Positions 25,201 through 38,200 of a DNA stretch of 64,000 bases are shown here, one piece after another. The stretch spans positions 53,290 through 117,289 of the forward strand of contig QAOA01000580.1 in NCBI GenBank assembly GCA_003255065.1, read 5' to 3'. The position numbers and the translations under genes were made by a program. This DNA is from Cercis canadensis. Its lineage: Eukaryota; Streptophyta; Magnoliopsida; Fabales; Fabaceae. The notes below the pieces were generated by a model. It did no database searches and was not told the origin of the DNA. It saw only the letters and a list, made by a program, of their open reading frames with translations. Within the stretch, counting starts at the first letter, position 1. Every line of letters starts with the position of its first letter.

Positions 25201-26890
25201 GGAGCTACAGCTTTTGCTTCTGCATAAGTCTCCTTTTAGTTGACTAATCTATATTTTTGGACAAAAATATCTCTAGTGAAAGCACCAAATGATAAGAGTG
25301 TCCTTTGCAATAATTCCAAATACAGTTCAATTTCTCAGAAAAAGAAGTACTTGAAAAATCTATGCTTAAAAAGCAATTTTTCACCAAAATATTTTTCTTT
25401 CAAAACCTGCCTTTTTCCAAAGATGTGTGTTTTCTCTGGCGTGGCATGGTAATCTTTGCCATTGACATGTTATTTACTTCATAAATAAATCTCATGAAAT
25501 AATGTAATTTGTATATTATTTATTGTCACATTGAGTTTTATTATACTCATTTAAATTTCTTCTTTTACCATTCAAATTATATCATAACTAGACTAAATAA
25601 TTTGTAAAAAGCATTTCTTATTGTTATGTTAGCCAACGCAAAGTTTCAATACTCCATATTTCCTGGGTTTGTTAAGTTAGCCTTTTCGGTTGTGTTGCCG
25701 CTCTTTTTATTAGGCTTAAGCTGTCTTTCTCTTGTACACCGACAAAAAAATATATAGATTGACGGGTCCGGAACCTCGATTTGACCTGAATACTCAATTG
25801 ATGCAGTTTGTTAATAGTCTTATTGTGCGAAACAGAGGGTAATAAGGGAATGTAAAAGTAGCATTGGTGGACTTAACACATACTTAATATATATTATCAT
25901 TTTCGTGGCAGGAGCCTTTCTCTTAGATGTAATTCAGTTGATAAATTGAGTTTCATGTGAGTGAATCTTTAAATAATGTCAAGAGTTCAAAGCCTATTGA
26001 AAATACTAATGGCCAGAACATATAAATATTATCGTTTCTCTCCAAAGTTAACTCCATGGGCACTTAACGGTGAGATATTTTGATTAGTAAAAAAGTGTGG
26101 GGACAAAAAATTAGAACTTACATATTATATGCATATTAACAAATTAAAAGTATTAAATAATAAATATCTCATGTCAATATTTGGATAGCCTTGTTGATTT
26201 ATAATTTAGGGCCATTGATTTGAAATTAATATTTCAGTGCTTTTCCATTTGGAAATACTAAACCACTTGGGAAAACTTCGTAAAAACTATGGACATGGAA
26301 CAAATAATTCTTTGAACAAATGACATCTTGTTGTTTGTCCCCATCATAATAATTTGTCCCACAGCAACAAGTGCCTTTTTGTAAAATATATAAATATATA
26401 ATAGAACTTTTATTATAATTTTTTTTAATATAAAAACGTAATGTCTTAAGAAAATAGAATGGAATTACATTAAAAATAAAATCCTTAATATTAAACATTA
26501 TGGTTCTCATAAGAAAGGAGGTGTCGGTAAATTTACAAATCAATAGCTACTAAAAAAAGTTAATTCTTTTTTTATTTTCCATACATATTCTATGTGCCTA
26601 TGTTTAGATTAATTGCATGTCATACATTAATCAAGGATGAATTAAGGTTAGAACCGAATCAACTCATAAAACATCATGCAATTTAGTATAGTTTAGTTTA
26701 GTTTTTTTTTTTTTTTTTAACAGTAAGGGTATCTTCAAACCAGCTTTTATGCATAAAGAATAAGTCATTCTTTGAGCGATCTTAAGGGCACACTCCTTAA
26801 TACGTTAACATCAACTCCTTTATAATTTTTTTTTCAAAAAATTATATTTTCGCACGCACCTTTTGTATATACTATATACCATGGTTAATA
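22208..26890. other. Gene-poor region with unexplained exon-like pieces
   Basis: No gene is recognised. Three short + strand segments have good splice borders and compatible phases: 23494-23551, about 24220-24278, and a piece from about 24584 that follows a strong polypyrimidine-CAG. Their translations (for example APLGNDISLLSWIVPT and SGPTGNVVILRW) match nothing I know. They could be exons of a small gene, a spliced non-coding RNA or debris. From 24.9 to 26.9 kb the sequence is AT-rich with no signal. Confidence 0.3.
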
Positions 26891-26900
26891 TTAGAATTTA

Positions 26901-27673
26901 GGTTTATTGGTAATTTTGGTCATTCTATTCCTATGAGTTAGTCTCCTTTTTTTAAAAGTGAACGATTTAATCCCTATGTTTTTTCAATTGGACAATTTTA
27001 GTCCTCTCGTTAGTTAACTTAACGGCATGCTGACGTAACACAGAGAAATTAATTAATTTTTATTGTTATCATGCTGATGTGGCACAGAGAAAGTAATTTT
27101 TAAATGTTAAATAACTATTTAAGTATAATTAAATCATAATTAACAGAAAGAAAAAAAATGAAAATTTTTTTTATTGTTAAATAATCATTTTAGATTTTTT
27201 TTCATTAAAATCACGTAGATAATTTTTTTTTATATATTTTTTCAGATTAAGTCTATAAGAGATTATATAAAAAATTTGAGATAAGATTATTTAATTTAAT
27301 TTTTTTTTGACTATTTGAACTTTATGAAAAAATTTGAAATTATTTTTATCTGCTTAAATTTTATTAAAAAAAATATAAAATAGTTATTTAACAATAAAAA
27401 AATTAATTTTTTTTCTGTTAATTATAACTTAATTATGCTAAAATAATTATTTAACATTTAAAAATTACTTTCTCTGTACCACATCAGCATGATAACAATA
27501 AAAAAAAAAAAACTAATTTCTCTGTGTCATGTTAGCATGTCATTTGGTTGACTAACAGAAAAATTAAAACTGTCAAACTTAGTAAAATACGAGGACTAAA
27601 TCATTTACTTTTAAAAATGAAGAATTGACTTGTAGGAATCGATAAAATAAATGGACCAAAATTGACAATAAAC
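26901..27673. mobile_element. Fold-back (long inverted repeat) non-coding element, 773 bp
   Basis: The two arms are inverted copies over almost the whole length: GTTTATTG and AATTTTGGTC at the left recur reverse complemented at the right, as does the internal block ATGCTGATGTGG with AGAGAAAGTAA. The flanks TTAGAATTTA (26891-26900) and TTATAATTTA (27674-27683) look like a target duplication with one mismatch, near the 9-10 bp expected of MULEs. No coding capacity. The centre is AT-rich. Confidence 0.6.
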
Positions 27674-27683
27674 TTATAATTTA

Positions 27684-28354
27684 TTATCAACTTGGTATTA
27701 AAACTTAATGGTGTGTTCCTATAAAAAAAAAATTAATAGTGTTAAAAGAAAGTGCCTACTACAAAAGATGAAATGAGCAAAATATATCTATATTACATGA
27801 TTATTTTATTTATATATGTAGAATTTTATTTATATTTAAATATAATAACCACATATATAAATAGAATAATAAAATAACATCAAGATATATTTTGATAATT
27901 TTTCACAATGACAAATAATTACTTAAAAGACACTTTTTTTAACACTATAAAATCTTTTATATTAAGTTTTAGGCTTATAACACCCACAATAATAAACTCT
28001 TAATATTATAAAAAAAGAAAAACTAAAAAAAAAATTATAAAAAAAAAGTACCCAAAATAAAAATTTAGAGTAAAAAAATTATAAATAAAGGGCCTCTGTC
28101 CCGGTCTCTTTGTCGCTTTTTCTCTATCTTCATCAAACTTCAATCTTTTTCGCTTTTGTCTTTCTTTGTCCCTTGATTGTTAGCATGAATTAATAAATAT
28201 GATCCCTCTCTCTTTCTTGATATCAAAAGTCCATGTGGTGTCAGTTTCTGATGAAGAAATGTGAAGAATGATCTTGGCCTAAGCTAGTGCCCGGAGCCAC
28301 CTGACAGTCGAAACTCGAAACCACTCCTAGTAGAGTGTAGAAGTCCAGCTATTA
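27684..28354. other. Upstream region and 5' leader of the HRGP-family gene
   Basis: AT-rich sequence to about 28080, then pyrimidine-rich leader-like sequence (CTCTTTGTCGCTTTTTCTC) to the start codon at 28355. At least one short upstream ATG lies in the leader. Transcript start is not determinable here. Confidence 0.35.
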
Positions 28355-31300
28355 ATGGGGTCCGAGCAAAATCGATTTCCTCAGCAGGAACGGGTATCTC
28401 TCTCACGCTACCACATCCTGCTTTACTTTATTTTTTTATATGTTTGAATTATAATTGAATAAAATAGACTTCATATGTTCTTGGCGAGGGAGAGAAGGGT
28501 ATCGGAGTTAGATCTGAGCTACTTAGCGCAAAACTAAAACCAGTTTTGCTTGTTTTTGGATCGGGGGTTACTTTCCTGGCTTGTTCATGACTGTTTTTAC
28601 CCATGGAAGCTTATGTCATTCTCAGATCTCCCATCGGACTACTACAATTGCATTTAGAATTATGATTACTGATTGCGCCATTGCTTCTTTTTTTTTTGTT
28701 TTTTGTTTCTACTTCTTGTTACACTTACATCTATTAGTCCTTCAGAAGATTATGGACGGCACCAAACTCCCACAGTTCTCAATTTGTTCTTCAGGGTTTG
28801 GTCTTCTTCTTTTGTTATATATTTTTACAAAAAAATCCGAGTGGTTCATTTCTGCCCACCTGAACTTAACTTGGACAGATCTGATGGGTGAATTATTAGT
28901 TTTGCAGAAGTATCTGCTTTGATTCCCTTATTTGTTTTTACAATTGTTAAGAAAAAAACTAGATCCGTAGTCTTACTTTCCACCCTTGTGTTGGAAAGGA
29001 AAAGGAAATCCATTGGACTCAAAAGGTTAGTTATTATTTTCCCTTAGTTACTCACTGAAGATCATATTTTCTTTTATGTCATGTGCTGTTTGTTTTTTGG
29101 TATTAGGTAAGCCTTTGATTTTGACTGCCACTCAGCTACTGAGAATTCCCTATGTTGAACCCAGACCAAACGGTACTGTTAGTAATCCTATAAAATATCA
29201 GGGGCCTCGTATCTAGGGTGTGATAGAAAGCAAACCTGCTGCTTTAAGTTATTATTAAAAGATTCTTTTGTCTGTTGTGTGTCTAGTCATACAAAGCGAA
29301 CTTGGCATTGTCAACATTTCGTGGAAATTTTTAAGCTGACTGTCTTGTCCTATGACCTGGAGTATTCATTGCTAAAGGAAACGGCTGATTCTGAGATGGA
29401 TACTAAGCCAGACGAATGCCTATTTTAGTCAAGATATTCAAAGGTGGGCCTGTACTCAGTATATGACTATATGGTTTATATAGTATGAAGGAAGTGTACG
29501 TCTCACCAAATTTACAGCATTAAGATGAAACTGGAACATAAATTACTTTTTTCTTTTTGGCCATGGACTGTAAACTACTGAGGTGGTAGTACATTATGGT
29601 AACTGGTAACTGAAACGACTCATTCTGAGATGGATACTAAGCCAGTTGAATGCCTATTTTAGTCAAGAAATTCAAAGGTGGGCCTGTACTCGGTATATGA
29701 CTATGTAGTTTATATAGTATGAAGGAAGTGTATGTCTTACCAAAGTTACAGCATGAAGATGAAGCTGGACATTTTCTTCGAATGAGTGATACTGGAACGT
29801 AAATCACTTTTTTCTGTTGCCTGTGGACTGTAAACTACTCAGGAGGTATATTACGGTGACTGGGACTATTAATTGAGAACATTATGGAGAGAGAACAAGG
29901 AGTATTGAATTTTTCATTGTGCTTTTATATCGAGAAGCATAAATTTGTTTTTAAAGAAACACCTGATCTCTGATTTGTTTAGCATTGTCCATTAAAAGGC
30001 TATATAACTTTTAATAATATATATTGAAAACTTATATGCCATTTGTTTTGCCTCAAGAGTAACTCATCAAGGATCATTCAACATATAAACTTTTTACAAT
30101 GAGGAGTAGGAAGGGCGGGGGAGGGGGGGTTGGGGGGGAGCGATTAAAAGAATAAGTAAACAATCCTAACCTTTTTAACCCTTGATGGCAAGGAAGGGAC
30201 TTATGATGAGTATGTATCAATATATTAATGCAACAATTTTCTTTTCAGGGTTCAAGCAAGTTTTCCATTCCTGTCATGGTCCTGTTTCTTTCTTTTATTT
30301 CTAATTAAACTATTTTATGTTGAATCTATACCTCTTTATGTTGTAAACAATCCTAACCTTTTTAAACCTTGATGGCAAGAAAGGTACTTATGATGAGTAT
30401 GTATCAATATATTAATACAACAATTTTCTGTTCAGGGTTCAAGCAAATTTTCCATTCCTGTCATGGTCCTGTTTCTTTCTTTTATTTCTAATTAAACTAT
30501 TTTATGTTGTATTTATACTTATGTCTTAAGGTACTTTTAGTAGTTGCATTCTTTTTATTAACTTAAAAAGCATTTTTGATAGTTGTTTCTTTTCAAATCT
30601 ATTTGTAGTTTAGCTTTTTCTTTTGGGAAAGGTTATAATCCTTGACTTGTATTGGCAGCGAAAGAGATGGGGAGGATGCTGGAGTGCATTTTCTTGCTTT
30701 GGTTCACAGAAAGGTGGAAAGCGCATTGTACCAGCATCTCGTATTCCAGAGAGCAATGCGTCAGCTGCCCAGCCAAATGGACCTCAAGCTGTTGGGTTGA
30801 CCAATCAGGCCACAGCACTAGCTCCTTCCCTTCTAGCCCCACCTTCTTCACCAGCATCCTTCACTCATTCTGCCCTTCCTTCAACTGCACAGTCACCTAG
30901 TTGTTTCTTGTCATTATCTGCCAACTCACCTGGAGGCCCTTCATCCACAATGTTTGCCACTGGACCATATGCTCATGAAACACAATTGGTGTCTCCTCCT
31001 GTCTTCTCAACATTCACAACTGAGCCATCTACTGCTCCTCTCACTCCTCCACCTGAGTTGGCTCACTTAACCACTCCCTCTTCTCCAGATGTGCCTTTTG
31101 CCCATTTTCTTTCGTCTTCAGTGGATCTCAAAAACAGCGATAAGACTAACTACATCACTGCAAATGATCTTCAAGCTACATATTCACTCTACCCAGGAAG
31201 TCCTGCCAGTAGCCTCATATCTCCACTATCAAGGAACTCTGGTGATGGGTTATCATCTTCTTTTCCTGAGCGGGAGTTTCGTCCCCAGTGGGATCCATCA

Positions 31301-32536
31301 CTATCTCCCAAAATTGGAAAATATCAAAGGACGGGGTCTGGGAGGCTGTCTGGGCATGACACAAATGGGGTCAAGATGGCATCCCAAGATACAAATTTCT
31401 TCTGCCCTGCTACCTATGCCCAATTTTATTTGGACCAAAATCCTCCATTTCCTCATAGTGGTGGAAGGTTAAGTGTTTCCAAAGATTCAGATGTGCAATC
31501 TACTGGTGGAAATGGACATCAAAGTAGGCATGCTAAAAGTCCTAAGCAAGATGTGGAAGAAATAGAAGCCTACCGAGCTTCCTTTGGTTTCAGTGCAGAT
31601 GAAATCATCACTACCACTCAATATGTAGAGATTTCTGATGTAATGGAGGACTCATTTACCATGACGCCATTTACCTCTAGTAAGTCAACTATGGAAGAAA
31701 GTGTAGAGCGTCCTTTGATGAATGAAGAATTTAAAGCTCAGCAGACACAAGCAGAATTGCTGGAACTGAAAAGCCTTAGATTAGAATCAGGTCCTATTGG
31801 GAAGGAAGGACACAATCAAGTTCCAGTGATATGCCAAGGATATGAAGGTATGCTGTGATTACTTGATCCAAAATATGATTGTTCCATTATTTGTTGAGGA
31901 ACGAGGAAGTGAAAAAGAGAGATATTCTGCCCCTGGGGGGGGGGGGGGGGGGGGGGGNGGGGGGGGGGGGGGGGGGGGGGGTCGGGGTTGTTGTGGGGGT
32001 GGAAAGAAAAAGAAACTTGCTTTTAAATTAACTTTTCATTACAAAAACTGGAGCCTTGGTTTGGTCTACGTACTATTAACTGGTTAAGGTTATCACTATT
32101 TTTCACGGGTGATATGTAAAGCACATTGATCTCTTTCTACATTCAGCCTGTGAAGTACTAGAAAATCATACGAAGCCTGAAAAGGATGGATGATGATTTT
32201 GTGGAACAGTGGGTGTATGCATCTAGGCTCTAGCTCATTAAGATGTTTTTGCCTCAATTTTTTTCAAGGCGTTTTCTTTATCTGTCTGTAAGCAAATATA
32301 TTCCTTTCTTGTATGTCTCAGATCATAAATCACAACGGCATTGTAGCCACTGCTCTGGATTAAGTACGTCAGATAACCATATTACGATGGATGAAGAGGA
32401 TATATTCTCAAAAATGGGGTCATCCAGAATTAGCAGGAAATATCAGGTGGGGTTGTCTTGCTCTGATGCAGAAGTTGACTATAGGAGGGGAAGAAGCTTA
32501 CGAGAAGGCAAGGGAAATGCCATATGGCATGACTAA
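28355..32536 (+). CDS. Hydroxyproline-rich glycoprotein family protein (MGSEQ...RKRWGGC type)
   Basis: A plant-specific Pro/Ser/Thr-rich protein of unknown biochemical role, resembling the Arabidopsis proteins annotated as hydroxyproline-rich glycoprotein family (At5g52430-like). Three coding exons are in phase: 28355-28393 (MGSEQNRFPQQER), 30659-31847 and 32322-32536, giving about 480 aa. Landmarks: RKRWGGCWSAFSCFGSQKGG near the N-terminus, a long Pro/Ser/Ala-rich middle (residues about 45-200), the conserved IEAYRASFGFSADEI and YVEISDVMEDSF near residues 330-365, and a C-terminal SDAEVDYRRGRSLREGKG. No signal peptide is evident, so despite its name it may be intracellular. The first exon is tiny and sits 2.27 kb upstream. 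A small optional exon, 32148-32194, would give a shorter C-terminus. The second intron holds a poly-G run with an N. Confidence 0.88.
29379..29863. repeat. Tandem duplication (about 233-250 bp unit) in HRGP-gene intron 1
   Basis: Copy 1 (29379-29611) and copy 2 (29612 to about 29863) both start GAAACG, contain CTGAGATGGATACTAAGCC and AAAGGTGGGCCTGTACTC, and end in a GGTRACTGG motif. Copy 2 carries about 25 extra bases near CATTTTCTTCGAATGAG. No coding signal. Confidence 0.85.
30104..30144 (+). other. G-rich run, possible G-quadruplex
   Basis: The stretch contains four or more runs of three to seven G (GGGCGGGGGAGGGGGGG then TTGGGGGGGAG) on the coding strand inside intron 1. This fits the G-quadruplex consensus, but poly-G regions elsewhere in this window look like assembly artefacts. 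Confidence 0.35.
30156..30520. repeat. Second tandem duplication (187-bp unit) in HRGP-gene intron 1
   Basis: Copies at 30156-30342 and 30343 to about 30520 both begin GTAAACAATCCTAACC and contain TTGATGGCAAG and ATTCCTGTCATGGTCC, with only scattered differences. The unit is unrelated to the duplication at 29.4-29.9 kb. Each copy contains a TTCAGGGTTCAAGC stretch that resembles an acceptor. Confidence 0.88.
31935..31981. other. Poly-G run containing a single N (assembly junction)
   Basis: An uninterrupted G run of more than 40 bases is broken only by an N at 31958, in intron 2 of the HRGP-family gene. This is far more likely a misassembled or unresolved gap edge than a natural homopolymer. 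Confidence 0.75.
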
Positions 32537-33866
32537 GAACTAGTGAATCAGCACAACAGATTTGTCAATTTGTCAGTTGTCTCTGTGTATTAATTTGCAG
32601 CTGTTTTTTTTCTTTTTTTTTTTTAAAAAAAAAAGAAGAAAAAAAAGAAGAAAGAAACCAAACTCTTCTCATGAGGTTCTTTAATAGATGGAATGATCTA
32701 ACCTAGATTTAACCAATTCCCTCCCCCGGGTGTTTGACCAGATCATGCTGATCAATGAATGTAATCTCGTATTTCTTCCAGCGGAGTTGCGATTGACAAG
32801 TCCAGCTTCATGTTGAGTGAATGCAATTTGACTTAGTTTTGTTCTGAATATAATATTTGTGAGAAACCTCTATAGTCTATACTCATAGTCCATTCATGTT
32901 CTGTCACGTGGTGTACAAGCAATCTCCCTTGCATTGCGCAAAGGTGTATTATTACTCGCTAATAATTTATAAATATGAATTTGAATATTCTACTGAGAGA
33001 AGGAAAATCTACAAAAAGAAACTTCGTTAGACAAATCTACTGATAATCTGTGGATCCAATGAGGTAAATAAAATACATTATCTCAATTGTTCATTCTACT
33101 TGTTATTATATCATTTGTATTAAGTAATTGGCCAAGAAAAGCTTCTTCAAGGATCGAAATTCACTCGCTATCGGTTATAACAAAAGCCCACAAAGTTTGA
33201 GAGAACTGGAATTGTGAAATGCATCAAGGTAGCACTTAGAACTGCATAATCTTTTTGTCTTAATTGATCACCACACAAGCTACCATAGCTATTTGCATAC
33301 TCTATTTTGAAACATCTTTTTAAAAGGTGATATTATGGAGAGGCTACTTCTTTGAGTGGTCGGCTTCTCATGCATCACGTGATGTTATGGAGGAACTTCT
33401 CATCCGTTAAAAATTTGTATAATTTGAGATGCGTACAACTATCAATTATTTAACTTTGACATAATTAAATTAAAAATTGATCAATTCTTTAAGTATTTAA
33501 CATAATCTAAGCAATTCAATTTTTCAATATTTTCAAAAGTAGGGATGGTTTTGCCACGCATGATTAGTTGAGCCAGATTATATATCAATATTCAATACAC
33601 AACAACATTATGTATTGTAAACTAGCCATTAAATAAATATTATAAAAATTAAAGTTAAGAATCAATTTCATAATTATTATTTGAGGTTGTTTGACAATAA
33701 TTTTTTCTAATATTAATATTGTTTATATGACAATTTCAATACTAAACAAGATATAACAGGTGAAATTAAATATAGAAATTTTAGTGGAGCAATTTTAAAT
33801 TCATTTACTTAACCGCTATTTCTGTAGGGAGGGAAAAATAAATTCCACAAATATAGAACTTAATGC
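32537..33866. other. 3' flank of the HRGP gene; no further gene seen
   Basis: The first 100 bp include T- and A-rich runs that may be the 3' UTR. The remainder to the fold-back element is AT-rich and shows no convincing coding frame or repeat. Confidence 0.4.
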
Positions 33867-33875
33867 AATAGCGGA

Positions 33876-34951
33876 GATTAAAATACTATTTTTGTCTTTG
33901 ACTTTTGTGTACATTCTCAATTTAGTCCCCAATTATAAGGTATTTTCAAAAAGGTTCATCACTTATCATTTTCACTTCATTTAAATTATTTTGTCAAGAT
34001 GCCGTTTAGCACATAAACAGAAGTGTTAACATGCCCAATAATATGGCAACAAATGCCAACACAGACCCCAAAAGCACATGTTTTGATCCCTGACATTTGT
34101 GCAAGTTCTCAGTTTAGTCCCTGAGTACAAAACATTCTCAAAAAAGTCCCTCACCTATCATTTTCACTTTATTTAAATCCTTTTGTCAGAATGCCGCTTA
34201 GCACATTAAAAAGTGCTAACAGAGGATTGAAATTTTCACTCCACTACAATACAATCTCAATTTTTTTTTTTTTTTAAGAAGCTCATGCTATAACTATTAT
34301 AGTGGAGTAAAAATTTCAATCCTCTGTTACCTATTATATTTTTTTCTTGAGAATGAAAACAATTTACTTTTTTTGAATGCATTATTGATAAAAATGACAC
34401 TCTAGTATTTTGCATGTTTCATTTCCTTTAATGACATAATATATTTGTTGAAAATAGTTGTTTACACAATTTAATGCCCTATTAGATGCAAGCTATGAAA
34501 CTAAGCTCCAAGATTTTAAATCAACTAAGCTCCAATGACGTGGTTGGGTTATTTAGGGTCTTAGTTGGCATTTCAAGCTACTATGTCATCTTTTAACTAG
34601 ACACATAAACACTTTTGTTAGTGTGCTAAGTGGCATCATGACAAAAGAATTTAAATGAAGCAAAAATAATAAGTAAAAGACCTTTTTGAAAATGCCTTGT
34701 ACTCAAGGACTAAACTGAGAACGTACACAAAAGCCAAGAACCAAAACATGCACTTTTGGAGTCTGAGTGGCATTTGCTGCCATGTCATCAAACACGTCAG
34801 CACTTCTGTTAGTGTGCTAAACGACATCCTAACAAAAGGATTTAAATGAAGCGAAAATGATAGGTGAGGGACCTTTTTGAGAATGCCTTGTAGTCGATGA
34901 CTAAATTGAGAATGTGCACAAAAATCATGGACAAAAACAGTATTTCAGTCC
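33876..34951. mobile_element. Fold-back MULE-like element with tandem-repeat arms, 1,076 bp
   Basis: A perfect 9-bp target duplication AATAGCGGA flanks it (33867-33875 and 34952-34960). Each arm carries two diverged tandem sub-repeats of about 190 bp (marked by TCTCAATTTAGTC or TCTCAGTTTAGTCC, then CAAAAAG and TTAGCACA), and the arms are inverted relative to each other. The ends read GATTAAAATACT and, reverse complemented, GGACTGAAATACT. There is no coding capacity. It separates the convergent HRGP-family and HDA19 genes. Confidence 0.8.
34217..34329. mobile_element. Nested hairpin (short MITE) inside the fold-back element
   Basis: A 113-bp palindrome: TAACAGAGGATTGAAATTTT at left pairs with the same sequence reverse complemented at right, as do the CTCCACTA blocks, around a poly-T loop. 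It is unrelated to the arms of the host element, so it is a separate later insertion or the core hairpin. Confidence 0.65.
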
Positions 34952-35224
34952 AATAGCGGATCTTAAAGTTGATGAATTCAAGTATTCAACAATTGCAACA
35001 CAGCGGCACAACACCATATTGTTGTGGTAATAATATTAGAAGGCAAGGTAGACTTGAAAGGTGCAATACTTGACTATATCTCTTCAGTTTCTGGTCACAG
35101 CAAAATTTTGAAACACTAGCAAACATCGAAAGTGAATGAAAATGCCAGAATGCTGTAAGAGAAAATTATAATTTACAGGGCATACACTGGGAGTCCGGGA
35201 GGAGAGTGACCGTCATTAATTAGT

Positions 35225-38200
35225 TCATCTTGGACGCTGATCAGAAAGCTCGTTTAAGTTATCCCGCTCCTCTTTGATGCATGGTTCATCTACTGCCATT
35301 GGATCCACCTCTGATGCCTGAAAACATAAAATTTTAATACCTCCAGAGTGACATTAAAAAATGGAAACGTCAGTTGAATAGAGAACCAAACATTTAACCT
35401 TGGGGCATGCAATATCCTTGAAAGGCATATCAGAGTCTGTTCCATGGTCTAGATGTTTGTGATAATTTTCCTGATATTTAACAAGTTCACAATTTGTCAA
35501 TCAAGTAGTAGTTCTTTCTAAAATGGAGACGGTAAAGTCGTTGCCCAAGCAGATCATACAATAAAGAGGAAGATTGACTAAACTGATGACAGACTCAGCA
35601 CATAATTGAGCAACATGCCAAAAGAAAAAAATAATAATTGAAAGATTTGTATCTTTTCCCTCTTTTACTCTCTCCCACAAACCACAATCCTAATAACTTC
35701 CAGGAAGAAAGGGATTAGGTTGCCAGCTAGTATCTCATGACATATTTGAATTCCTTTTTTGATAAAATATTTTAGAATTCTTGTATTGTAAAAACATGGA
35801 ATTCTGACCCTAAAAGGAAAAACATCCCAAAATCTTCAAAGACTCAAATCATTGCAACTTACCCTACTTGTACATATTTTAGACAAACCACAATATATGT
35901 TTTGCTAGAAAAAGAAGTGTAAGGCGATAAAGCTGTAGTTTTAGAAAGTTGAAATCTTTCATGAGCATCCAAGTTGGTGTTTAGCAAATCTAAATTATTT
36001 ATGGCTGTAAAAATCTACACTTCAAGTCTTCAACGGTAAAGGGATCAAAAAAAGTATTAAAGTGAAATATACTTCTCCCCTATGATAATTATATTATGTT
36101 TATTCTAATGTTTGGTTTGTCGATTTGAAGCCATGTTATTTGGATGATTCTTTGGAACAAATTTCTGTTGCATAGCACAAACACAGGTTGAAACATACAT
36201 GATCTTTACGCTCTGGTTCAACATATTCTCTCTTCACCCTACCGGGAACAGGGTTACTGTAAAAAGAGAAGACAATTGTTAGGAGCCACAAAGACTGACT
36301 ATCCAGAAGAAAATGCAAAAACACAAGGCAGAATACCTATCATTATCAACCTCCATGTCAGAATCAGGATCCCATCTCTCATCTCTATCATCATGATCTT
36401 CATCTCTCTGAACACGAAAAGATACAAGACATCAGTGTCTTCACAAACACGAGTTAATGGGTTAACTGAAGCACTCCGCATATGTAGCTTCATACAGTCT
36501 GGATGTTAACATTGCATCAATTACAACCATGCTGAACTCCAATCTGGGACTCAAAAAGTGTAGATACAGTGCTAATATCTTGATAAAGTTAAAGTCATAA
36601 AAAATGTAAAACTGATTTTAACATTAGACATTTTTGCCTCCCAATATCTTTATAATCAGGTTCTTTGATGCACATTAATTGTCTGACCAAGTTTCATAAC
36701 TGCTTTGTACTTATCTAAAATTTTCATGGTGAGCCTCATCTATTGACATCAAAAGCCAGAAGATTAATCCATCACTTTTACTCTAGACACAAAAATTTGC
36801 CTTTTCCAAATGCAGTATCTACAATTTCAAGTGATAACATGCTAAACAAAATAAAAAGTAGTTTTTCCACAAGGATGAAATAAATGGCTACTTTGAATGA
36901 ACAATGAAACATTTCTTTCCTTTGGTTCTTTCAAGATTACCATTGAAGAATAAATTATATATTCCCAAAAGATAATAGCATTCACACCATGATATGTATT
37001 CAATCATTTCTCCTAAGCAAGACTGCCAAGGATGGACCTTCCTATACAAACTTTACTGGATATATCTTTCAAGTAACTAGTTTGATTACTTATTAAGAGA
37101 AATGCAAAAACAAAAATATTAACAGAACAAAGCAATATAATTATTTCAGCGGATGCAAAAACAACCTCTTGAAGCTCAGTGTCAGGTGGTCGCTCCTGAA
37201 ATGGGACACTTGGGGCATGTTGAAGCTTAGATAAATTTTCAAGAAGTTTTGCTCTTATTTCATCCAATAAATGTCGGGAGTTCTTGTTTTCCATGTTACT
37301 AGGAGCCACATGAAGAGTATAGTCAGGACCAAAATATTCATAATACTCATGTTGAGGCATCTTGTCATCTAACTCAATCCCGAGAGCAACACCAGTCTGA
37401 CCAACAACCAACAGAATTTTGTTAATCTGAGAAATAATTTCTCTCTGAGAAAAGAGAAGATTTCATTTCAATCTGGAAATATCTGGTTTACATGCTGAAA
37501 TCTAACTTAGCAGTGACAAAATTTGATTTCCTTACATTGAATTCCTATAAGATCCATGCAGAAATCAGAGGAAGACATATGTACATTTCTAATTGTTTGG
37601 TGTATCAGATGTTTTCAGCAGTTTCTTTTTCATCTTTTTATGAAGTTATAAATTCAGTGTCTACCAATGCTTATGACTCCATTCAGAATCTCTCCTCCTC
37701 CAAATTTTCAGGCATAAGCTATTGTTCTATCTTTTATGTAATTTCAGTATCTATATTAGTCTCCACTATATATGTCCAAACAAGCAAAAAAAAGTATATT
37801 ATTGAGTACTATCCCAACTTCAGAGGATTCCCAAATTCAAAAATTATTGTTGTGTGCTTAAACCTTCAGTTGAAAAAAACTAGAGAACTTAATGCAGAAG
37901 TACATAATACCTCATAACACCAGCAACGAGCCACATTTCGTATTGTATAACCACCTCCCCCAAGCAACAGAAGCGGAACATTAAAAGATCTCATATATCT
38001 GACACACTCTGCATGACCTTTTATCGAGAGATTGAAACAGCCTAATCTGTCCCCAGATAGAGAGTCAGCACCACATTGTAATACCACAGCACCAGGCCTA
38101 AAAACTTCCATCACCTTTCCCATTATTGGCTTAAACAAGGACTGATAGCTCTCATCATCAATTCCATCATCCAGGGGAACATTTAGTGAATAATATTTCC

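Noticed and set aside
28581-28922. Open frame of 113 codons in HRGP-gene intron 1
   Set aside because: It lies between well-phased exons 28355-28393 and 30659-31847 and is hydrophobic AT-rich translation without family resemblance.
31935-31981. Poly-G run as a G-quadruplex regulatory element
   Set aside because: The single N and the parallel poly-C/N and poly-T/N cases point to an assembly artefact.
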